A stretch of 10,765 nt of DNA from CBFGTA01 sp965651595 (GTDB lineage Bacteria > Actinomycetota > Actinomycetes > S36-B12 > UBA10799). The translations under genes were made by a program, and so were the position numbers. The stretch covers positions 1-10,765 of the forward strand of contig CBFGTA010000075.1 of NCBI GenBank assembly GCA_965651595.1, given 5' to 3'. Below are positions 6,583-10,765 of this stretch, piece after piece; the stretch's first letter is position 1; each line of letters starts with the position of its first letter. Below the pieces are notes generated by a model, which was given only the letters and a program-made list of their open reading frames with translations, made no database searches and was not told the origin of the DNA.

Positions 6583-6969
6583 ATGAAGCGGGCATTGCCG
6601 ATTGGCGTTCTTGCGGGGGTGGCGTTGATCGCTGGGTGCTCCACCGCCAGCGACGCTGGGCCCGAGACTGGGCTCTATCCAGATGTGCGCAGTGAACCTG
6701 ATGTCGGCTTCTTTCAGGCCGGGGTCGGGGGTACTCTCGGAGTCAATGCGGCAGGCTGTGTCGTCCTCTACGGTCGCAATCGCCAAGCCGGGGCGTTGCT
6801 TTCAGCGCCTTTCGGGTCGAGCATTGCCGCCGACGGCGGCGGGGTCGAGCTCGAAGGGATCGGGTCGTACCGATTCGGTGAGCAGGTACGCGGTGGTGGA
6901 AGAACCAGCGAAACTCCCAATGATCGCTGTGGAACCGTCGAAACGGTCAAACTCCAAACGCCCCACTAG
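6583..6969 (+). CDS. Small secreted lipoprotein
   Basis: This 128-residue protein has a lipoprotein signal: MKR start, hydrophobic core GVLAGVALIAGC, lipidated Cys19. The mature part is rich in Gly and has two further cysteines, Cys59 (NAAGCVVLYG) and Cys116 (NDRCGTVE), which may form a disulfide. The order of a Cys strand, APFGSSIAADGG, a GIGSYRFGEQV segment and a GGG turn resembles short beta-rich lipoproteins of actinobacteria with no known function. A purine-rich stretch (GGGGATAAGG, 6566-6575) supports the start. Codon use is regular, unlike the decayed DNA to the left. It is convergent with the Fic gene and appears to be a single-gene unit. Confidence 0.7.
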   Translation: MKRALPIGVLAGVALIAGCSTASDAGPETGLYPDVRSEPDVGFFQAGVGGTLGVNAAGCVVLYGRNRQAGALLSAPFGSSIAADGGGVELEGIGSYRFGEQVRGGGRTSETPNDRCGTVETVKLQTPH

Positions 6970-7020
6970 AGTGCATCTGGCTCCGACGGTCGGATGTTCC
7001 CCGGGTATTCCCTTGGCATT

Positions 7021-7039
7021 GCGATCCTTCCTAGATCGC
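7021..7039. repeat. Inverted repeat between convergent lipoprotein and Fic genes
   Basis: GCGATC and GATCGC form a perfect 6-bp stem around a 7-nt loop (CTTCCTA). It sits between the lipoprotein stop (6969) and the Fic stop (7071), where a bidirectional terminator would be expected. There is no T-run on either side, so it is at best a weak terminator. Confidence 0.35.
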
Positions 7040-7070
7040 CGTGACTCAATGCTTACAACTGTCGGACGCG

Positions 7071-7868
7071 CTAGGTGGGTTCGTCTGGCCCGGGTCGGGG
7101 CGTGTATCCGCGCCCGGGCGGCTCGTAGGTGATGTTGGTGTCGGGCGGGAGGCCCGCGCTTGCGCGGGTGGCGCGCATCGTGGTGGCCTGTGTGCGCAGG
7201 TGTTCCCGCAGGGTGTCCTCGTCGCCGGCGCGCGTGCCGTCGCGCTTGCCAGTCGAGTCTCGGTGTCCGAGCCTGGTCACGATCTGGTCGGACATGGCAT
7301 GCAGCGGCGCGAAATCGCGGCGTTCAGCGGCCGCACGGCACGCAGCGACGTTGGTTGACCCGTGTACGGATCGCCAGTCAAGTTCCCACCCAGCGACGCG
7401 CGCGATCGGGTCCCAGAAGACGCGCTGGGTTCTGCCGTTGCCTTCCCGAAACGGATGCACGTAGTTGAACTGGTCGTAGTGGTAGGAGATTCGCTCGATG
7501 AATTGCTCCCGAACCAGGCCCCGCAGGTAGTGGTCGTTTCGCAGTTCTTCTGCTGCGAAACCGGCACCGCTACTGATGCGACTGAACGGCAGGAAGAAAT
7601 CGGCACCGTCAACGTTCTTGCGAACGTCGACGGTGCGAACCTGCCCGGCCCAGTCGTACACGCCTTGGAACAGGTGACGGTGAATGGCGCACAGTTCACC
7701 CAAGTCACCCGTTGGGTTCGGTGGCGTGGTCAGTAGCTGCGCTCGACGTAAGGCGGAAGCATCGCTTTCTGCCTCGTCGAGCTCTGCCTGTGTGCGCGCC
7801 CCTACCTTGTTCCGGAGTATGCCAGTTGCCGGGTCGAGGTAGGGGTCGGTGAAGTCAGGTGAGGCCAT
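7071..7868 (-). CDS. Fic-domain protein (AMP-transferase toxin of a Fic/antitoxin pair)
   Basis: This 265-residue Fic protein carries the full active-site motif HPFREGNGRTQR at residues 138-149. His138 is the catalytic base, Glu142 is at the Asp/Glu metal-ligand position, and Gly-Asn-Gly-Arg forms the anion pocket. The beta-hairpin flap lies around residues 76-96 (GQVRTVDVRKN...FFLPF). The N-terminus has DPYLDPATGILRN, a stretch common to Fic proteins of this class. About 60 residues after the Fic core form a charged tail. Fic proteins of this type transfer AMP from ATP to a hydroxyl of a target protein; DNA gyrase and topoisomerase IV are known targets of bacterial Fic toxins. No self-inhibiting (S/T)xxxE(G/N) motif is seen in this protein. 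It is carried by the antitoxin, whose gene overlaps the start here by 14 nt. Confidence 0.93.
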   Translation of the reverse strand: MASPDFTDPYLDPATGILRNKVGARTQAELDEAESDASALRRAQLLTTPPNPTGDLGELCAIHRHLFQGVYDWAGQVRTVDVRKNVDGADFFLPFSRISSGAGFAAEELRNDHYLRGLVREQFIERISYHYDQFNYVHPFREGNGRTQRVFWDPIARVAGWELDWRSVHGSTNVAACRAAAERRDFAPLHAMSDQIVTRLGHRDSTGKRDGTRAGDEDTLREHLRTQATTMRATRASAGLPPDTNITYEPPGRGYTPRPGPDEPT

Positions 7869-8073
7869 AGCGGGCGAGGCCGCGTGCCACCAATTCGTCT
7901 ACGTCGATCAGGCCGTCGATGTAGTCCTGCATGTCCGCTCGCGTGGCTACTGTGACTTCCAAGCCTTCCATCGACCAGCTGTGAAGCACCTGGCCGACGC
8001 GCCATTCCCGTTCGTCACGGCTAGCATGTTGGGCGTTTAGCGCCGTCGGCGTCGCGGGGATGTGGGTACTCAC
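7855..8073 (-). CDS. VbhA-type Fic antitoxin
   Basis: This 72-residue protein starts at GTG 8073, chosen because GGAGG sits 5 nt upstream; an earlier TTG at 8085 overlaps that site. The helix VLHSWSMEGLEV carries the inhibitory motif (S/T)xxxE(G/N) as Ser32...Glu36-Gly37. In VbhA-type antitoxins this Glu points into the Fic active site and blocks productive ATP binding. The C-terminal YIDGLIDVDELVARGLARYG is the usual helical tail of the family. Stop and Fic start overlap by 14 nt, so toxin translation probably depends on antitoxin translation. Its own start overlaps the end of the Fic remnant frame (GTGA). Confidence 0.88.
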   Translation of the reverse strand: MSTHIPATPTALNAQHASRDEREWRVGQVLHSWSMEGLEVTVATRADMQDYIDGLIDVDELVARGLARYGLT

Positions 8074-8270
8074 GAATACCTCCAAAGCGTTGTGTTGATT
8101 GTATCGCGACCCACTGACAGGTGACCTGATGATCGCGGCCCTAGCCAGGCCGCGGGACGGGGTCGATGGTGCCGAGTTCGTCTTCGTCGACTGAGGGTTT
8201 CGTTGGTGATGCCCGGCTGGTTTCGCAGTATTCCGGTCTTGGGGTCAATGTAGGGGTCGGCCTGTGTCAC
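8070..8270 (-). pseudogene. Fic N-terminal remnant, frameshifted after about 26 residues
   Basis: GTG 8270 opens DPYIDPKTGILRNQPG, which matches DPYLDPATGILRNKVG at the start of the intact Fic protein (12 of 17 aligned residues identical, counting the residue before). After NETL (about base 8193) the frame becomes Arg-rich nonsense and runs to TGA 8070-8072. The +1 frame instead continues with G/C-ending codons as VDEDELGTIDPVPRPG to TAG at 8141-8143. There is no room for a Fic core. The start overlaps the upstream antitoxin-like stop as GTGA, repeating the layout of the intact pair. This is a broken duplicate, not a functional toxin. Confidence 0.7.
8098..8103 (-). promoter_or_regulatory. 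-10-like box of the intact antitoxin-fic pair
   Basis: On the minus strand, CGATACAATCAACA contains TACAAT, close to a TATAAT -10 box, 24 nt before GTG 8073. The same box (CGATACGATGAACA) recurs before the upstream paralogous antitoxin at nearly the same spacing. No clear -35 box is visible 16-18 nt upstream. Confidence 0.45.
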
Positions 8271-8500
8271 GCGCCCGGCGTTCCCCCATCCCGAATGTGG
8301 GCGAGTATTAGGGCGCGTTCTTGGTCGCCGGTGATGATGCCGCGCGCGGCCTGGTAGTGCAGTTCGTTGAGGTACGGGTCGGTGACGACGTGGCCTGCGA
8401 GGTTGAGGACCGCGTCGGCGAAGACCGTGGCTTCGAGGGCTTCCTCGTGACTGCGCGTGCCCTCGCGGGTGGTGCCGTCTGAGGTGGCGGGTTTGTCCAT
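8267..8500 (-). CDS. Antitoxin-like protein (VbhA-type layout without inhibitory Glu)
   Basis: The chosen start is ATG 8500, which has GAGAGG 5 nt upstream and gives 77 residues; ATG 8527 has no ribosome binding site. A variable, charged N-terminus of about 25 residues leads into VFADAVLNLAGHVVTDPYLN, then AARGIITGDQERALILAHIR. Its place (overlapping a Fic start by GTGA) and the helix-plus-tail layout match VbhA-type antitoxins. Aligned by eye on SWSMEGLEVT of the neighbour, the segment reads VLNLAGHVVT: the Ser and the inhibitory Glu are Val and Ala, and only the Gly remains. It may be a degenerate antitoxin, or a related clade that inhibits in another way. Its cognate Fic protein is gone. 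Confidence 0.65.
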   Translation of the reverse strand: MDKPATSDGTTREGTRSHEEALEATVFADAVLNLAGHVVTDPYLNELHYQAARGIITGDQERALILAHIRDGGTPGA

Positions 8501-8525
8501 GGGGGCCTCTCGTGATGTCTTGTTC

Positions 8526-8531
8526 ATCGTA
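8526..8531 (-). promoter_or_regulatory. -10-like box of the broken antitoxin-fic copy
   Basis: TACGAT within CGATACGATGAACA (minus strand) lies 25 nt before ATG 8500. It matches CGATACAATCAACA upstream of the intact antitoxin at 12 of 14 bases and similar spacing. That supports both the ATG 8500 start and a shared promoter design. Confidence 0.45.
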
Positions 8532-8645
8532 TCGGTCGAGCGCTACCCGCTGTTTGGCAGTTGGCGCCGACGCTGCTCGGTATTTGACGGGGTGTTGGTC
8601 GCGTTGGCCTGGAGGAAGTAAGCGCAGGGGGAGTACCGTGGGCGC

Positions 8646-9674
8646 GTGAGTGACAATGCCCTCGTGTGTGCCGACGGTTCGGCGCGTTACGGAATCTTCG
8701 ACGAAACTCCCGACGTCATCAACATCGACGACTTCGACTACCGCAATCCGATGGGCGGGAGGCAGAACCCGCTCCGGAAGGTGCTGGGCCGCAAGCACTT
8801 CCAGTACATCGGGGTCATCAGCGACGACATCCTGCTCGGCGTCGCGCTCGGTGACTTCAAGTACTTGGGAATGGCGTTTGCCTACACCTACGAGCCCCGC
8901 ACCGAACGGCTCACCGAGTTCTCCATGAAGATCCCCCTGGCGGTGGGGTTCTCGTTGACGAACCGGCCCATCGACGGGACGAGCGAGGTCAACGTGGGCG
9001 GAAACCACATTCGGATGAGCGGCACCCGTGAACCACGCGCTGTGCAGCTCGTCGTCGAACTCACCAATGGGATCGCTGCAGATGTGCAGTTCCGACTCGA
9101 TCGGCCGTGGCCGTTTGAGCCGATGGCCGTGAACACCCAGACGGCGATCAACGGTTGGGTGTTCACCCAGAAAATTGCGGGCGTCCCCGCGGTGGGAACC
9201 ATCTCCGGGCCGTCAGGGGCGCGCAACCTATCTGATCTCAACGCCTACGCCCACTACGACTACAGCCTCGGGTTCATGCGCCGCGAGACGTTTTGGAACT
9301 GGGCGTGCTTCGCTGGGGAGGCTGATGGCCAGGCGGTGGGTTTGAATCTGTCGTGCGGGGTGAACGAGACCAGTTACAGCGAGAACTGCTTCTGGATCGA
9401 TGGGCGACGCTACGACACCGGACTGGCCGCGTTCGACTACGATCGACGTGCCCCCGACCGCAAGCCGTGGCGAGTGACGACGCGTGATGGCTCGGTGGAT
9501 CTCGAGTTCACGCCGGAAGGCATGCACCGAGAAAAGCTCAACGTTGGCCTGATTGCATCGAACTTCAAGCAGGTGTTCGGTCGCTTCAACGGCACCATCA
9601 AGCCTGCGGGCGCAGACTCGGTGGACATCGTTGAGCAGTACGGGTTCATGGAGGACCAGTACGCCAAGTGGTAG
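8646..9674 (+). CDS. DUF2804 family protein
   Basis: This 342-residue protein has no signal peptide and no membrane segment. Recognisable family blocks are HFQYIGVISDDILLGVAL, DFKYLGMAFAYTYE, ETFWNWACFAGEADGQAVGL, then NLSCGVNETSYSENCFWIDG, and a beta-rich C-terminus. DUF2804 proteins are predicted beta-rich proteins of unknown function in bacteria and some eukaryotes. The start is GTG 8646; the nearest purine-rich site (GGGGGAG, 8627-8633) is 12 nt away, a little far. TTGACG at 8584-8589 could be a -35 box, without an obvious -10. It is divergent from the antitoxin-fic genes and ends 53 nt before a tRNA gene. The family call is firm; the function is unknown. Confidence 0.85.
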   Translation: MSDNALVCADGSARYGIFDETPDVINIDDFDYRNPMGGRQNPLRKVLGRKHFQYIGVISDDILLGVALGDFKYLGMAFAYTYEPRTERLTEFSMKIPLAVGFSLTNRPIDGTSEVNVGGNHIRMSGTREPRAVQLVVELTNGIAADVQFRLDRPWPFEPMAVNTQTAINGWVFTQKIAGVPAVGTISGPSGARNLSDLNAYAHYDYSLGFMRRETFWNWACFAGEADGQAVGLNLSCGVNETSYSENCFWIDGRRYDTGLAAFDYDRRAPDRKPWRVTTRDGSVDLEFTPEGMHREKLNVGLIASNFKQVFGRFNGTIKPAGADSVDIVEQYGFMEDQYAKW

Positions 9675-9727
9675 TCCGCTGCCATCTGACACAATCGGTC
9701 GTGCCGCGGGTGGCATCCGCGCGGCAA

Positions 9728-9817
9728 GGAGGGTTGTCCGAGCGGCCTAAGGAGATGGTCTTGAAAACCATTGGGGCGGCAACGTCCCCCAGGGTTCGAA
9801 TCCCTGACCCTCCGCCA
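9728..9817 (+). tRNA. tRNA-Ser (anticodon UGA)
   Basis: The acceptor stem GGAGGGT (9728-9734) pairs with ACCCTCC (9807-9813), followed by discriminator G and an encoded CCA (9815-9817). The anticodon stem ATGGT/ACCAT encloses the 7-base loop CTTGAAA, with anticodon TGA at 9762-9764. The T arm CAGGG-TTCGAAT-CCCTG and a long variable arm, as expected for a class II serine tRNA, are present. It reads UCA (and probably UCG/UCU by wobble) codons. Confidence 0.96.
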
Positions 9818-9852
9818 AGAAGACTGAAGCCCCGCGCGGTCCGGGTGATTGG

Positions 9853-10416
9853 TCACTCGTTGGGGGTATGCGAGTGGACGTGGGCGCGGGTGCCGCCGTT
9901 GTTGAGGATGCAAATGGCTTGCGCGGGCTGGGCTCGGGCCGAACCGATCGCGTGGGGAATGCCCGTGTCGAATTCGGCGGCCTCGCCTGGCGCAAACACG
10001 AACTCCTGGTCGTCCAGCACGATGCGCAGGCGCCCCCGAATGACGTATAGCCACTCGTATCCGTCGTGGACGTGACGGGGAGGGTTCGCCGCCAGCTGTG
10101 GATACGTGATCTTGAACGTGTCGAACGGTGCACCCGGTGGAGTCAGCGCGACGATCACCAAACCATCGCGGTGGATCACGTCCCGATGCACCCGAGGGTC
10201 ACGAACTTCGCGGGTGAGCAGGTCGTCGATGCGCACGCCGAGTTCCTCGGTCAGCGGCACGAGCAGTTCCAGGCTTGCCTGCCGCTTGCCCGATTCGAGC
10301 CGCGACAGAGTGCTGACCGACATGTGCGTGCGGGCCGCCAGTTCCTCGAGCGTCCAGCCGCGCCGATGCCGCTCCGCCCGTAGGCGAGCTCCAACGTTTC
10401 GCACATCCATGGTCAT
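9853..10416 (-). CDS. XRE-family regulator with C-terminal cupin domain
   Basis: This 187-residue protein starts at ATG 10416, with GGAGG 4 nt upstream; ATG 10410, 10 nt from the same site, is equally possible. Residues 8-62 are a helix-turn-helix of the Cro/C1 type (LEELAARTHMSVSTLSRLESG). Residues about 100-175 are a small cupin barrel with RHVHDGYEWLYVIRGRL, giving a His115/His117/Glu121 set plus His155 in GIPHAIG as likely metal or ligand contacts. This class senses small molecules (amines, amino acids, sulfur compounds) and usually represses neighbouring genes. The divergent oxidoreductase gene shares a 185-bp upstream region full of repeats, so it is the likely target. The longer open frame upstream of 10416 has no start signal. 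Confidence 0.9.
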   Translation of the reverse strand: MTMDVRNVGARLRAERHRRGWTLEELAARTHMSVSTLSRLESGKRQASLELLVPLTEELGVRIDDLLTREVRDPRVHRDVIHRDGLVIVALTPPGAPFDTFKITYPQLAANPPRHVHDGYEWLYVIRGRLRIVLDDQEFVFAPGEAAEFDTGIPHAIGSARAQPAQAICILNNGGTRAHVHSHTPNE

Positions 10417-10445
10417 TGGTCCTCCAGGATCGGCGCCGAAAGTGT

Positions 10446-10459
10446 CCGACTTGAGTCGG
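10446..10459. promoter_or_regulatory. Perfect palindrome upstream of the XRE-cupin gene (candidate operator)
   Basis: CCGACT-TG-AGTCGG is a perfect 6+2+6 inverted repeat, 29 nt upstream of ATG 10416, in the shared intergenic region of the XRE-cupin and oxidoreductase genes. Dimeric XRE proteins bind such dyads. The site is well placed for autoregulation. There is no T-run, so it is not a terminator. Confidence 0.5.
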
Positions 10460-10485
10460 GCGAACCGGCCATCTGCTGACTGGTG

Positions 10486-10524
10486 CCTTGTCGTTGAATC
10501 CCTTGTCGTCACGGGTCTTGTAGT
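10486..10524. repeat. Three direct repeats at 15-nt spacing in the divergent promoter region
   Basis: CCTTGTCGT occurs at 10486-10494 and 10501-10509. A third, imperfect copy (TCTTGTAGT, 2 mismatches) is at 10516-10524. All three are exactly 15 nt apart and lie between the XRE-cupin and oxidoreductase starts. They may be binding sites for a regulator. Confidence 0.45.
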
Positions 10525-10543
10525 CGGGTGCTTCGCCGACCAG

Positions 10544-10560
10544 TTTGCGATTACTGCAAA
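10544..10560. promoter_or_regulatory. Inverted repeat upstream of the oxidoreductase gene
   Basis: TTTGC-GATTACT-GCAAA is a 5-bp dyad with a 7-nt spacer, 41 nt before ATG 10602. This is close to where the promoter of that gene should be, so it is a possible second operator. Short dyads of this size can arise by chance. Confidence 0.3.
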
Positions 10561-10601
10561 GAATATTGCCACAACAGCCAGCAGTGCGTCATCCTCGATT
10601 C

Positions 10602-10765
10602 ATGAGTGATTGGGACGTAGTGGTGATTGGTGGCGGGCCAGCGGGATTGAGCGCCGCTCTCATGTTGGGTCGTTCGCGTCGACGTGTGATAGTCGTCGAC
10701 GCTGGCAGCCCTCGCAATCGGTTCGCCTCCCACATGCACGGCGCGCTAGGCAATGAGGGTGTCAG
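10602..10765 (+). CDS. FAD-dependent oxidoreductase, thioredoxin-reductase-like, 3' end outside window
   Basis: The first 54 codons of the gene are present from ATG 10602 and the frame is open to the window end. MSDWDVVVIGGGPAGLSAAL is the FAD-binding Rossmann start (GxGxxG), followed by LGRSRRRVIVVDAG and a PRNRFASHMHG segment. That last segment is typical of small thioredoxin-reductase-like proteins of actinobacteria, where a Pro-Arg-Asn motif follows the end of the second beta strand. Substrate and the presence of the redox CxxC pair cannot be judged from this part. There is no strong ribosome binding site just before the ATG. The gene is divergent from the XRE-cupin gene and probably under its control. 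Confidence 0.85.
   Translation, partial: MSDWDVVVIGGGPAGLSAALMLGRSRRRVIVVDAGSPRNRFASHMHGALGNEGV

Noticed and set aside
6333..6644. Minus-strand frame of 103 codons treated as one protein
   Set aside because: Only the end, from GTG 6407, looks real (the signal peptide). The earlier part crosses the terminator-like hairpin and the lipoprotein promoter region and has no start signal.
8070..9008. Long minus-strand frame of 312 codons
   Set aside because: Only its last part (from GTG 8270) has meaning, as the Fic remnant. The rest is antisense to the DUF2804 gene and the promoter region, and Arg/His-rich.
9814..9852. Possible attachment site at the tRNA-Ser 3' end
   Set aside because: tRNA genes are common integration sites, but no integrase gene and no second copy of the tRNA end is visible in the window.
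1..10765. CRISPR array, insertion-sequence transposase or phage genes
   Set aside because: No regularly spaced repeats of the right size, no transposase or integrase motifs and no phage structural genes were seen on either strand.

Overview
The window is high-GC DNA from an actinobacterium. The evidence is G/C-rich third codon positions, frequent GTG starts, and typical actinobacterial protein families: a DUF1446/AtuA-like protein, a polyphosphate-glucokinase-like ROK protein, a DUF2804 protein, and secreted proteins with a DGS...VLD...PWA core. No rRNA or species marker is present, so I do not name a genus.

Bases 1-4502 form one compact forward gene run. It holds the C-terminal part of an AtuA-like (DUF1446) protein, a TetR regulator, an acyl-CoA dehydrogenase, an enoyl-CoA hydratase of the methylglutaconyl/isohexenylglutaconyl-CoA hydratase type, and a ROK-family sugar kinase. 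Spacings are 8, 2, -4 and 20 nt. The first four look like a locally controlled pathway for branched-chain or isoprenoid acyl-CoA breakdown, with the TetR protein as its likely switch. The ROK kinase is a metabolic outlier at the end of the run.

Bases 4503-6582 are a decayed, rearranged accessory island. On the minus strand there are two related fragments of one secreted-protein family. One has a signal peptide followed at once by an in-frame TGA, and the other keeps only the middle of the protein. They lie with a 44-codon ORF and a small two-helix membrane protein. A forward-strand signal peptide with no plausible mature protein runs into the antisense of the first fragment, which suggests an inversion or deletion junction. 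A short forward ORF with one membrane helix lies at the left edge. The layout resembles worn copies of a secreted effector-like protein with small membrane partners. That functional reading is inference. A forward lipoprotein gene (6583-6969) closes this region.

Bases 7071-8531 (minus strand) hold an intact Fic AMP-transferase-like toxin with its overlapping VbhA-type antitoxin. Directly upstream is a second, broken copy: a complete antitoxin-like gene that has lost the inhibitory Glu, overlapping a Fic N-terminal fragment that breaks off after about 26 residues. Both copies have the same CGATAC(A/G)AT promoter-like box 25-26 nt before the start codon.

Bases 8646-10765 hold a DUF2804 protein, a tRNA-Ser(UGA), a minus-strand XRE-cupin regulator, and the start of a divergent FAD-dependent (thioredoxin-reductase-like) oxidoreductase. 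The 185-bp divergent intergenic region contains a perfect palindrome, three 15-nt-spaced direct repeats and a second inverted repeat. These are good candidates for operators of the XRE-cupin protein.
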